From assembly GCF_016900775.1 (NCBI RefSeq), contig NZ_JACJKN010000005.1:62001-126000 (forward strand): a stretch of DNA of 64,000 bases, given 5' to 3'. Every line of letters starts with the position of its first letter. Position 1 is the stretch's first letter. The position numbers were made by a program, and so were the translations under genes. This DNA comes from Olsenella uli. Its GTDB lineage: Bacteria > Actinomycetota > Coriobacteriia > Coriobacteriales > Atopobiaceae. Below, one piece after another: positions 1 to 7,628 of this stretch. The notes under the pieces were generated by a model. That model had not been told where the DNA came from. It searched no databases and worked only from the letters and a program-made list of their open reading frames with translations.

Positions 1-181
1 TGATCCGCTCCAAGGCGCCCCCATCGGCGTCAACCATCGCCTGGCAGTACTCGGCGACACGAGCGAGCAGCGCCCGCCCGTCGGCGTCAAGCTCGTCAAA
101 ACCCTCGTCGAGCACCTCGACATCCGGGTATGCCGCGAGATCGGACGGCGCAAGGCCGCCATGGTCGCCTCGCCTCGTCAT
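1..181 (-). CDS. Hypothetical protein, N-terminal part (runs off the left edge)
   Basis: An open frame starts at ATG 181-179 and stays open for 60 codons to the window edge, beginning MTRRGDHGG and ending in DADGGALERI. The ATG overlaps the TGA of the upstream reductase reading frame (ATGA), the usual sign of translational coupling. The residues are acidic and alanine-rich, fitting a soluble protein. I do not recognise the family. Because the gene upstream is broken by a stop codon, this gene may depend on re-initiation or be poorly translated. The rest lies outside the window. Confidence 0.5.
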   Translation of the reverse strand, partial: MTRRGDHGGLAPSDLAAYPDVEVLDEGFDELDADGRALLARVAEYCQAMVDADGGALERI

Positions 182-1311
182 TGGGCGCCCCCCTCGAAAA
201 ACGCGGTGCAGCGGCGCAGGTGGTCGATGACCTCGAGGTGCTGCGGGCAGGCGCGCTCGCACTGGCCGCAGGCCACGCAGTCGGATGCGCGACCGGCGCC
301 CGGAGCGGAGACGGCGCGGTCGTAGGCGGCTCGGGCCTCCTCAGCCTGGCCGTTGCCCAACCGTAGGTTCATCGCCGAGAAGATCTCGGGGATGGGGATG
401 TGGCGCGGGCAGCCCTCCGCGCAGTAGTGACACGCCGTGCACGGGATGGTGGAGGAGTTGCCCAAGATGCGCTGCGCCTGCTGAATCACGCGGCGCTCCT
501 CCTCGTCGAGCGGCTGGAAGTCGCGCATGTAGGAGAGGTTGTCCTTCATCTGCGCCACGTTGGACATGCCGGAGAGCACCGTGAGCACACCCGGCAGCGA
601 CGCCACGAAGCGGATGGCCCACGACGCGTACGACATGCGCGGTCTGCAAGCGTCCATGAGACGGCGAACCTCCTCCGGCGGGTTCGCCAGGTTGCCGCCC
701 TTGACGGGCTCCATGACCACGATGGGCTTGCCATGGGCGCGGGCCACCTCGTAGTTGGCGCGGCTCTTGACGCTCGGGTTCTCCCAGTCCGCGTAGTTCA
801 GCTGCAGCTGCACGAAGTCCACGTCAGGGTGCTCGGTGAGCAGCCGCTCAAGCAGGTCGGGTCCGCCGTGGAACGAGAAGCCAAGGCGACGAATCAAGCC
901 CTACCGCTTTTTCTCGGCCACGAAGTCCCAGAGGTGGAAGCGATCATACTTCTGATAGTTGTTGTCCATGAGCGCGTGGAGCAGGTAGTAGTCGAAGTAG
1001 CCCGTGCGCTCGAGCGAGGTGTCGAACTGCCGCTTCGCGGCCTTCTCGGTGGGTGCCATGAGAAACGCGTTGAGCTTGGTGGCCAGCGTGTAGGACGCGC
1101 GCGGGTAGCGCTCGACGAGCGCCTTGCGGATGGCGGCCTCGCTGCCCGCATACACGAACGCCGTGTCGAAGTAGGTGAAGCCCGCCTCCATGAACAGGTC
1201 GACCATCTGCTTGACCTGCTCGACGTCGGTCAGGGGTCCCTTGTGCGGCAGGCGCATGAGGCCAAAGCCCAGCTTGCCGGTCTTTTCCATGGGGGTGTGG
1301 CTCGCGTCCAT
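178..1311 (-). pseudogene. Aldo/keto reductase with C-terminal 2x[4Fe-4S] domain, split by an in-frame TAG
   Basis: This 378-codon frame encodes a predicted oxidoreductase of the aldo/keto reductase superfamily carrying a ferredoxin-like tail. ATG 1311 follows AGGAGG at good spacing. The first part has the reductase barrel start (KLGFGLMRLPHKG) and the FDTAFVY segment with the catalytic Asp and Tyr. The second part has two cysteine clusters, CTACHYCAEGCP and CVACGQCERACP, typical of two [4Fe-4S] sites. A TAG at 903-901 interrupts the frame just before GLIRRLGFSFHG, where relatives normally read through, and both sides are in the same frame. One G-to-T change in a Glu codon would explain it. 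A TTG at 897 could restart the distal half, but that half lacks the catalytic N-terminus. Read-through or a sequencing error is possible; inactivation is the simplest reading. Confidence 0.8.
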
Positions 1312-1476
1312 GATCGACCTCCTGTGATTTGCCAACGTGACCGCCGGGACGGACGGCGCTCCCGCCTTCAGCCTCTCATCACAACCGGCATAGTTCAATG
1401 GTCGATATTCCCAGTTTGGGCGCATATGCCACGCTTTTCGGGAAACCGTCGCGTTTCATGGGCCAAAAGGTGCCAT

Positions 1477-1507
1477 GGGTCAAAAGGTGCCTGACCCCTT
1501 TTGACCC
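1477..1507. repeat. Short palindrome at the 3' end of the DUF5131 gene
   Basis: The arms GGGTCAAAAGG and CCTTTTGACCC flank a short loop, forming a hairpin that overlaps the stop codon of the DUF5131 gene at 1480. A degenerate tandem half-copy (GGGCCAAAAGG) lies just to the left. It resembles the other hairpins of this window in placement, at a stop codon, but differs in sequence. Confidence 0.6.
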
Positions 1508-2406
1508 ACGCAGCGGCCGCAGTCGGAGCAGCCGTTGCAGATGAGGCGCTGCCCGCACGTCTCGCAGCGCTCGCGGAAGCTTGGCCGGTAGAGCTCCTCC
1601 TCCGGAATCGGCAGGCCGAGCGCGTCGTGCAGGCGCCACTCGATCGGACGGCCCGCGAAGCTCATGCCGGACTTGAACGCCTGCTCGGACTGGAGTCGGT
1701 GGCTGCGCAGGTGATAGGTCCGCCCGTCCTTCACAAAGACCGTGCCCGTCTCGGTGAACGCGAACGTCACGTCATGAGCGCGACACTGCGCAGCGAGCAG
1801 GCGCACCCAGTCGAAGTCGCACGGGCGCGCGCCGTCGTAGTTCTCGCCGCCGCAGATGACCTGCTCGATGCCGCAGCCGCGCACGTCGTCCCCGCCGTGC
1901 TCGCCAAGCCTCAGGTACTTCTCGATGTCCACCCGCCCGATGAGCGGCGCGCACATGATGCCCTTGTGCCTGGCCGGCGTGGCAAGCAGCAGCGCAGTCC
2001 GCTCGTCGGCGCGCCGCTGGTTCTCGCAGGTGACGTTGAGCATGACGTTGTCCCAACCCTCGCCCCAGTCGTCCGGCAGGCACGCGGCAAAGCGCTCCGG
2101 CCGCTTGGTGAGCAGCCAGAACCGCACGTCAGGACGCTGGCGCATGACGTCCCAGGCCTCGTCGCGCCAGGGGTCCGCCTCCTCCACGAAGAAGTCCGAG
2201 GTCATGCACACGCGAATGAGCTCGCCGGGGCGCACCTTGAGCGAACCGTTGCGCGAACGGGACAGCGGGTAGCGAAACCCCGCCTTGTTGCGCCGCACGA
2301 CGGAGCCGTCGAGCCCGCGCCAGCGGTCCATCGTGAACATGTAGCAGTTGGCGCAGCCCTCGCTCGCCTTGCGGCACCCGTGCCACGGGTTCCAGATGTC
2401 GCGCAC
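1480..2406 (-). CDS. DUF5131 family (phage Gp37/Gp68-like) protein with C-terminal Cys cluster
   Basis: The N-terminus reads IWNPWHGCRKASEGCANCYM, the hallmark of the DUF5131/Gp37-Gp68 family. The Cys residues in this motif resemble a radical-SAM-type metal site, but the family's reaction is not established. Later segments (FWLLTKRPER, a CGGEN segment near residue 210) fit the family barrel. The C-terminus adds a cysteine-rich stretch (CETCGQRLICNGCSDCGRC) that looks like a zinc or Fe-S binding tail. I chose GTG 2406, which follows a GAGGGGG site and begins right at the conserved motif. An in-frame ATG at 2454 would add 16 basic, low-complexity residues. Predicted length is 308 aa. The gene lies between two aldo/keto reductase genes, with no clear functional link. 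Confidence 0.8.
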   Translation of the reverse strand: MRDIWNPWHGCRKASEGCANCYMFTMDRWRGLDGSVVRRNKAGFRYPLSRSRNGSLKVRPGELIRVCMTSDFFVEEADPWRDEAWDVMRQRPDVRFWLLTKRPERFAACLPDDWGEGWDNVMLNVTCENQRRADERTALLLATPARHKGIMCAPLIGRVDIEKYLRLGEHGGDDVRGCGIEQVICGGENYDGARPCDFDWVRLLAAQCRAHDVTFAFTETGTVFVKDGRTYHLRSHRLQSEQAFKSGMSFAGRPIEWRLHDALGLPIPEEELYRPSFRERCETCGQRLICNGCSDCGRCVGQKGSGTF

Positions 2407-2509
2407 GCGCGCGGCCCCCTCTCGACGTTGCGTCCGCCGCAGCGAGGGTAGCATACACCCCTCGCGCGACAGAACAGGGCGGTACGGAGGCCGCGAGGCG
2501 CGTCCGAGC

Positions 2510-3184
2510 CTAGTAGAGTGCGGCGTCGCCGAGCTGCATCAGGTAGCGCAAAACGACCTGAGCTGCGGTCCTGCCGGGCGCCCGCGCCACCTCAACGAGC
2601 ACCGGCTCCCTCATGATCTCGGCGTCACCGTGCCCAAAGGGATACCAGCCCTCCAGCGTCACGTCGCCCAGGCCGATGCGCCCGAGCTCCTGCCGCAGCT
2701 CGTGCTGGTTCCAATACGGGTTGAGCTCCACCTGCAGCACCGCGAGCCTGATGGTGGCCACGGCCATGATCTCCTCGATCTTGCGCACCGGGAAGTTGGA
2801 GAGGCCGATCGAGCGCACCTTGCCCGCACGCACGGCGCCCTCGAGCACGGGCCACGCCTCGACGTAGGCGCCATAGGGCTGGTGAAGCAGCAGCAGGTCA
2901 AGATAGTCGGTACCCAGGCGCTCAAGGGTCGCGTCGATGTCCGGACCGGTCTGCCCGGCGGGATAGCTCTGCGGAAAGAGCTTGGAGGTGATGAACAGGT
3001 CTGCGCGCGGAACGCCCGACGCGGCGAGCGCCCTGCCAAGCGTCACCTCGTTGAAGTAGGCGTTCGCCGTGTCGAAGTGGCGATACCCCGTCTCGATCGC
3101 CACGGGGACGAGGCGGCTCATCTCGTCCTCGTTCATCATGTACATGCCGCATCCGAGCTGCGGGATGACATGACCGTCGTTCAT
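2510..3184 (-). CDS. Aldo/keto reductase, C-terminally short
   Basis: This is an NADPH-dependent aldo/keto reductase of the short bacterial 2,5-diketogluconate-reductase type. The catalytic residues are visible: Asp and Tyr in DTANAYFNE, Lys in ITSKLF and His in LLLLHQPYG. The substrate and cofactor segments GLSNFPVRKIEE and LQVELNPYWNQ are also present. At 224 aa it lacks about 50 residues: it ends VVLRYLMQLGDAALY just where relatives continue into the cofactor 2'-phosphate segment and final helix. It may therefore be a decayed copy or bind cofactor weakly. Start ATG 3184 has only a poor Shine-Dalgarno site. It is divergent from the HxlR gene at 3470, an arrangement often seen for redox-responsive regulators and the oxidoreductases they control. 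Confidence 0.75.
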   Translation of the reverse strand: MNDGHVIPQLGCGMYMMNEDEMSRLVPVAIETGYRHFDTANAYFNEVTLGRALAASGVPRADLFITSKLFPQSYPAGQTGPDIDATLERLGTDYLDLLLLHQPYGAYVEAWPVLEGAVRAGKVRSIGLSNFPVRKIEEIMAVATIRLAVLQVELNPYWNQHELRQELGRIGLGDVTLEGWYPFGHGDAEIMREPVLVEVARAPGRTAAQVVLRYLMQLGDAALY

Positions 3185-3469
3185 GGTAATCGTTGCCGAG
3201 AGGCCCGCAGAGCCCGATCTTCACGACCGACGCGCCCTACCTGGAGGCACGGGCGCCCGGCCGCGCCATCATTGGGCGCACTTCACGTTCTGGCTCGCCG
3301 CACGGGCCGATTCCTGCGGCGAGGCGCGCCAGCTCTTTTCGACTGGGCCCAGTCGCGGTAAGCCCGCGCGATGGGGCGTCAGGCCGTGTGCCCGCAAAGG
3401 ACGGCGAGGTCCATGCGGTCGAAGGCAAGGGTATGATACTTACATTTTGGAAGGCGCTAAGGAGCCATC

Positions 3470-3826
3470 ATGACCGACCGCTGCATATCCGACGAGTGCC
3501 TGGGCGAGACGGGCTTCTCGTACACCCTCTCGCTCATCAACGGCAAGTACAAGATGACCGTGCTCTACGCCCTCATGGAGTTTGGCGTGGTGCGCTTCAA
3601 CGAGCTGCAGCGCTACATCGGCACCGTCTCGTACAAGACGCTTTCCTCCACACTCAAGCAGCTGGAGGCCGACGGGCTCATCCACCGCGAGGAGTACCCG
3701 CAGATCCCGCCAAAGGTGGAGTACAGTCTCACCGAGCGCGGCCGCTCGCTCGTACCGGTGCTCGACCTCATGTGCGAGTGGGGCGACGAGCATCGCGCGG
3801 GCGCGCCAGAGAGGGGCGTGGGGTGA
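3470..3826 (+). CDS. HxlR family winged-helix transcriptional regulator
   Basis: This is a small (118 aa) MarR-like dimeric DNA-binding regulator of the HxlR class. It shows the family core INGKYKMTVLYALM, then FNELQRYIGTVSYKTLSSTL (recognition helix) and the wing region DGLIHREEYPQIPPKVEYSL followed by TERGRSL. A Cys sits near the N-terminus (CISDEC); in HypR/QorR-type HxlR proteins such a Cys senses electrophiles or oxidants, so redox control is plausible but not shown. ATG 3470 follows AAGGAG at proper spacing. A TATGAT -10-like hexamer lies at 3432-3437. The gene sits between a reductase (divergent) and a flavin reductase (same strand, 230 bp on), both likely targets. Confidence 0.88.
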   Translation: MTDRCISDECLGETGFSYTLSLINGKYKMTVLYALMEFGVVRFNELQRYIGTVSYKTLSSTLKQLEADGLIHREEYPQIPPKVEYSLTERGRSLVPVLDLMCEWGDEHRAGAPERGVG

Positions 3827-3886
3827 GCCAGAGGTCGCCTCTATAACGAGGCCGCCCCGAAGTGACAGCGCCTGAGAGGAGGCATC

Positions 3887-3970
3887 GTGGGCTGTGGTTC
3901 CGTCGTTCGTCGCACGCTCATGTGCCGCGACCACGAGGACGTCGCGCTTCTCTCGCTTTCCACAGGGTAA
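3887..3970 (+). CDS. Possible 27-residue peptide before the flavin reductase
   Basis: GTG 3887 follows a strong GAGAGGAGG site and opens a 28-codon frame ending at TAA 3970. The peptide reads VGCGSVVRRTLMCR then DHEDVALLSLSTG. The last part resembles the first strand pair of larger proteins (a Val-Ala-Leu strand followed by Thr-Gly), so it may be the remnant of a truncated gene. The strong ribosome site is the main support. It could also be a leader peptide for the flavin reductase. Confidence 0.3.
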   Translation: MGCGSVVRRTLMCRDHEDVALLSLSTG

Positions 3971-3980
3971 GCACCTTACC
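3966..3980. promoter_or_regulatory. Short perfect inverted repeat upstream of the flavin reductase
   Basis: GGTAAG-CAC-CTTACC forms a 6-bp perfect inverted repeat about 75 bp before the flavin reductase start. Its size and position fit an operator for a dimeric regulator such as the neighbouring HxlR protein. This is inference only. Confidence 0.35.
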
Positions 3981-4055
3981 TTACGGCCAGTACTAGCCAT
4001 GGGCGAGCCGAAGTCGGATACTGCGCATAACGGCCCTACGACGAGAGGAGAGCAC

Positions 4056-4616
4056 ATGAAGAGGAGCCTGGGCGACGCGGGCGAGCTGTTCCCGCAGTCG
4101 GTGTTCATCATCGCTAGCTACGACGAGAGCGGCGTGCCCAACGCCATGAACGCGGCGTGGGCCGGCGAGTGCACCCGCCACGAGATCTGCTTCAACATCG
4201 GCGACCACAAGACCACGGAGAACATCGTCAGGAAGGGCGCCTTCACCGTAGCGCCGGCCGACGCCGACAACGTGGTGACGGCGGACTACTTCGGCATCGC
4301 CACCGGCAACGAGGTCAACAAGGCCGAGAAGAGCGGGCTCACCTTCACCCGCTCCGAGCACGTGGACGCGCCCGTGATCGAGGAGTACCCGCTCACGATG
4401 GAGTGCGAGGTCACCGCCATCGACGGCGACGAGCACGGCGCGCGCATCGTGGGTCGCGTGGTAAACGTGCTCGTGGACGAGGAAATCCTCGGCGTGGACG
4501 GCAAGGTCGACTTTGGGAAGTGGCGGCCACTCGTCTACGACGCCGCGCACATGACCTACCGCGTGGTGGGCGAGGAGGTCGGCCGCGCCTGGAACGTGGG
4601 CAAGCCGCTCGTGTAG
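4056..4616 (+). CDS. Flavin reductase-like protein (FMN-binding split barrel, flavoredoxin type)
   Basis: This 186-residue protein belongs to the flavin reductase-like FMN-binding split-barrel family, which binds FMN and transfers electrons from NAD(P)H or acts as a flavoredoxin. Recognisable segments are FPQSVFIIASYDESGVPNAM at the N-terminus, the FNIGDHKTTENI loop, GAFTVAPADADNV, and a LEC-like strand (TMECEV) near residue 115. ATG 4056 has a GAGGAG site; a longer upstream frame exists but has no ribosome site. It has no signal peptide or membrane segment, so it is cytosolic. Placement after an HxlR regulator is common for this family, suggesting co-regulated redox metabolism. The native electron partner is unknown. 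Confidence 0.85.
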   Translation: MKRSLGDAGELFPQSVFIIASYDESGVPNAMNAAWAGECTRHEICFNIGDHKTTENIVRKGAFTVAPADADNVVTADYFGIATGNEVNKAEKSGLTFTRSEHVDAPVIEEYPLTMECEVTAIDGDEHGARIVGRVVNVLVDEEILGVDGKVDFGKWRPLVYDAAHMTYRVVGEEVGRAWNVGKPLV

Positions 4617-4694
4617 GCAGTGAGACAGACGGTTCGCGCGGTAAGATGGAACAAGAGTACCCACCCTCTCGTCCCGCATTGTTTCGCGTCGTCT

Positions 4695-5208
4695 TCACGA
4701 ACATGGACCTGGTTTTGTACCAGTGGGCCGCTCTCGACTGCCAGCAGCCCGACGCGCGAGGAGGAGCTCCCAGGCACCCGCCACGTCAACGCAGGGCACC
4801 GGGGAGCGGCGCGCAAGCTGTGCGTCATAGGTGACCACGTAATCCACGTCCGCGCGATAGGCCGACCCAAGCAGCAGGTCGTCCTCAAGGTTGTCGTGGA
4901 CGGGCTTAAGCGTGAACGCCTGCAGAACCTCGGGGTGTTCCGTCGGAACGATGAACGAGCTCTCGAGCACCATCCTCACGCAGTCCCAGGCGGTCTCGCG
5001 CGCCGGCATCATGCTCGTCATCCGCAGCCAACCTGTCACCCGCATCAAGCTCCTCCTGCCCGTGCATACGCTCAAGAACATCGGGAACCCGCCCCTGAAC
5101 GCTCAGGCACTCCCAAAGCGCGCGAACTATTCGCGAGGGCGTGCAGCCGCACGCCTCCAGCACGGCGTCACCGGCGCGCTTGACCGAACGGTCGAGGCGC
5201 ACGTTCAT
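4695..5208 (-). pseudogene. Toxin-antitoxin remnant: RelB-like antitoxin N-terminus joined to the C-terminal half of a PIN toxin
   Basis: ATG 5208 opens MNVRLDRSVKRAGDAVLEAC and continues to about VQGRVPDVLERM, a ribbon-helix-helix RelB/DinJ-type antitoxin start. That frame then degenerates and ends at 4906. A second frame (within 4695-5081) carries only the distal half of a PIN-domain RNase: AWDCVRMVLESSF, the acidic DNLEDDLLLGSAYRADVDYV segment and VTYDAQL with the final Asp. The proximal PIN half, with its first catalytic Asp, is absent. An internal deletion plus frame change that fused the two genes would explain this. Neither protein should work as the family does. An operator-like inverted repeat is still present upstream. 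Confidence 0.6.
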
Positions 5209-5233
5209 CTGCGTCGCTTCCGTGGCACCCCCT

Positions 5234-5262
5234 CGCTATACGGTTTAAAATCGTATACAGCG
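5234..5262. promoter_or_regulatory. Operator-like inverted repeat upstream of the antitoxin remnant
   Basis: CGCTATACG and CGTATACAGCG face each other across an AT-rich spacer (GTTTAAAAT), 25 bp before the antitoxin start on the minus strand. The symmetry and AT-rich core match the autoregulatory operator/promoter of ribbon-helix-helix antitoxins. The element is a clear AT island in GC-rich surroundings. Confidence 0.5.
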
Positions 5263-5276
5263 TAATGCGAGAGCCA

Positions 5277-6779
5277 TCATCGCAGCGTACGGGCGAGAAG
5301 GACCACGAGCAGCGCGGCGCACGCGAGCGCGGGAGCCGTGCCCAGAAGCGACGCCAGCCCCACGACAACGAGCGCGAGCACGGAGAACGCAAAGCCGGTC
5401 ACGAGCACCGATCCCAGCCGCACGGGCGCCGCAGGATCGTCGAGCCCACACGACAGGGCAAGAAGGACGTCGAGCGCGCAGCAAAGAAGGACCACGGTCA
5501 CCGGGTCAGCCCCCACCGCGGCCGCCGTGACCCCGCCAACAGCCCCGCTCGCCGCGAGCGTCACCACGAGCGCGGGCAGCGCATCGAGCACCAGCAGCTC
5601 AAGACGGCCGAACGGCAGCAGGGAGCGCACGAGGCGATTGCGACAGTCCTCCCGGAAGACATGCCCAAGCTCGAGCGGCTCGCACAGGGAGAGGCACGCG
5701 CAGACGAGCCAGCAGAGCGTCACGCCCGCGCCAGGTCGCAGCGTCATGACGAGCGCACCCATGGGCACCAGGAAACCGCCCACCGAGAACAGCCCCAGGA
5801 GCGCCGAGGGGCGCCGCGCGAGCGACGCGAGCGCGTGGGAGACGGGCGCCAGGCGTCCGGGCCGGAAGCGCCAGGTCCTTCTCGGCCGGCGGTGCCTCTG
5901 CGCGCGGCGACGGCGGCACGCCTCCTTGTAGGCGCCGGCGTCCGCGAGGGCGAGGAAGCGCATCGACCGACGCGCGGCGTAGAGCTCGTTGTCATCGATG
6001 ACGAAGGCCATGTCGGCGTAGCAGGACTTGTTGCCGGCCATGCCCAGAAGCAGCAGGTCGGCGAGAAGGACGACGACCACGGAATAGACGCCAAGGGACA
6101 GTGCCCGGGGCAGCAGCGCGGCGAGCGGCGCGGCTGCGAGCAGAAGCGCCAGGCCCGAGGCCGCCACGATCACGTAAGCCACGACGGTGGCCGCACGGCG
6201 ACGGTGCGGCTCGGCAACCGAGCGGGACAGCGCGGTGTCGAGCGCAAAGAGCCGCGCGGCCAGCATGAGGGCGGCACACATGGCGGCCCAGAGACCCAGG
6301 TGGGCGGAGGCAATCTCGCCGAGCAGGGCCCCACCGAGCGCGGAGACCAGCGCGATGACCGGCAGGTCGCGCAGGAGCCGCACGACGAAGAGCTCCTCGG
6401 GGCGCACGACGCGCGCGAGCCAGGTGATGTCCGGAGCGGTCAGGCGCAGCGGGGTCTCGCGCAGGTCGGAGACGCCCCACGCCACGAGGCCCGCCGCGGG
6501 CGCGAGCACGAGCAGGAGGTGCGCCAGCCGCGCGGAGACCGCGACGCCCAGGCCCTCGCGCAGCTGCCCTGCCAGGTCAAGGATCTGCGCGAACGAGAGC
6601 ACGAGCGACACGGCAACGAAAATGAGCAGGTAGAGCTGGTAGGCGCGGTCGAGAAGGTCGCGCTCCTCGTCTATGTCCGCCCCGGCGGCAAAGAGCAGAA
6701 AGCGAGCGCTCGCACGCACGTGGCGCCGCTCCAGGCGGACGAGCGCGCGCAGGCCGCCGCTGCGGGCACCGCCGCCCAC
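5277..6779 (-). CDS. Polytopic membrane protein, probable ABC-2-type permease
   Basis: This roughly 500-residue protein has many hydrophobic helices, for example LYLLIFVAVSLVLSFAQIL, LVIAL-type segments in the middle and a final LVVVGLASLLGTAPALACAA helix. A long Arg-rich cytosolic loop (around RRRRAQRHRRPRRTW) lies near the centre. GTG 6779 is one base after the TGA of the ATPase gene and has a GAGGGAG site; an in-frame GTG at 6809 would overlap that gene. The ATPase is directly upstream, so the two very likely form one ABC transporter with this protein as membrane partner. Sequence alone does not show the substrate or direction; export or an ABC-2-like role is most likely. I cannot name a specific family. 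Confidence 0.7.
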   Translation of the reverse strand: MGGGARSGGLRALVRLERRHVRASARFLLFAAGADIDEERDLLDRAYQLYLLIFVAVSLVLSFAQILDLAGQLREGLGVAVSARLAHLLLVLAPAAGLVAWGVSDLRETPLRLTAPDITWLARVVRPEELFVVRLLRDLPVIALVSALGGALLGEIASAHLGLWAAMCAALMLAARLFALDTALSRSVAEPHRRRAATVVAYVIVAASGLALLLAAAPLAALLPRALSLGVYSVVVVLLADLLLLGMAGNKSCYADMAFVIDDNELYAARRSMRFLALADAGAYKEACRRRRAQRHRRPRRTWRFRPGRLAPVSHALASLARRPSALLGLFSVGGFLVPMGALVMTLRPGAGVTLCWLVCACLSLCEPLELGHVFREDCRNRLVRSLLPFGRLELLVLDALPALVVTLAASGAVGGVTAAAVGADPVTVVLLCCALDVLLALSCGLDDPAAPVRLGSVLVTGFAFSVLALVVVGLASLLGTAPALACAALLVVLLARTLR

Positions 6780-6780
6780 C

Positions 6781-7428
6781 TCAGGACTCCCTCGTGAGCG
6801 CACCGTCACGCAGCGCGAACGAGACGTCCGGCGCGAGCCCCGGCACGTCGTGATGGCAGCTCAGGAGCACCGCCGTGCCCATGTGCGCCGCGGCGGCAAG
6901 CTCCTGGGAGAGCGTGAGCGAGGCCTCGTGATCGAGCGGGCCGTGCGGCTCGTCGAGCAGCAGCACGCGCGGGCGCAGCGTGAGGGCGAGCACCAGGGCA
7001 AGCTTCTCGCGCATGCCGCGGGAGTATGCCGAGGGCGGCAGGCGCTCCTGACCAGCAAGCCCAAAGCGCTCGAGCAGACGCTCGGCGCGCGGCTGGGCGT
7101 CCTCAGCGTGGTTGGCCGCGAAAACGAGCTCCAGGTGCTCGATGGCAGTAAGGTCGTCGTAGAAGGCGGGGACGTCGGGCACGAAGGAGAGCGTCCCGGG
7201 TACCAGGCGCGTGCGCCCCGTGAAGGGCTCGCCGGCCACCAGAATCTCCCCCGCGTCCGGCTCGAGCCAGCCCGCAAGACAGCGGAAGAGCGTGGACTTG
7301 CCCGCGCCATTGGGGCCGGTCAGAAAGGCCACCTGCCCCGCCGCGAGGGAGAAGGACACGCCCTCCCACACCGGCACGTCACCGTACCCAAAGCAGAGGT
7401 CCCGCACCTCGAGCGCCGCGTCCTCCAC
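6781..7428 (-). CDS. ABC transporter ATP-binding protein
   Basis: This is a 215-residue stand-alone nucleotide-binding subunit. Walker A is GPNGAGKST (about residue 35), the signature is the divergent YSRGMREKL in place of LSGGQ, Walker B is RVLLLDEPHGPLD and the switch His is in CHHDVPG. The SRGM-type signature is usual for ATPases of ABC-2 exporters (for example CcmA/NatA-like), which agrees with the polytopic partner gene that follows. GTG 7428 gives the normal family start (DAALEVRDLCFGYGD) and has a G-rich ribosome site; the longer frame from 7533 would add 35 unlikely residues. The ATP acts at the cytosolic face of the membrane. Confidence 0.88.
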   Translation of the reverse strand: MEDAALEVRDLCFGYGDVPVWEGVSFSLAAGQVAFLTGPNGAGKSTLFRCLAGWLEPDAGEILVAGEPFTGRTRLVPGTLSFVPDVPAFYDDLTAIEHLELVFAANHAEDAQPRAERLLERFGLAGQERLPPSAYSRGMREKLALVLALTLRPRVLLLDEPHGPLDHEASLTLSQELAAAAHMGTAVLLSCHHDVPGLAPDVSFALRDGALTRES

Positions 7429-7535
7429 GTGAGCCCCCCTCTCGTCAGATGCGGAGATGATACTCCCTCGCCACCCGACGTCAAGCCGACATGCCTCCAG
7501 CGTCATCCCCTCGGTCCGAGCGAGAGCCGACATGC

Positions 7536-7613
7536 GGCGACCCCCAGGCTCTTCTCGCCCAGCGACTTCTGCGCGCAGCGCAGTGAGCTGGGGAGAAGCG
7601 CCTGGGGGTCGCC
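7536..7613. repeat. Long hairpin with perfect 14-bp outer stem between valS and the ABC ATPase
   Basis: GGCGACCCCCAGGC (7536-7549) is perfectly complementary to GCCTGGGGGTCGCC (7600-7613). Inside it, CTTCTCGCCCAGC and GCTGGGGAGAAG extend the pairing with one mismatch, giving a near-continuous stem of about 26 bp. It lies 16 bp after the valS stop. No T-run follows on either strand, so it is not a typical intrinsic terminator. It could stabilise or separate the valS transcript. Confidence 0.75.
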
Positions 7614-7628
7614 CCGGCGCAGGAGGGC

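Noticed and set aside
5265-6797. 510-codon plus-strand frame opposite the ABC permease
   Set aside because: Hydrophilic, Arg/Glu/Gln-rich shadow; the minus strand gives a polytopic membrane protein linked to an ATPase.
7429-7628. T-box leader for valS
   Set aside because: This region is downstream of valS, and no T-box sequence or specifier loop is visible on either side of the gene.
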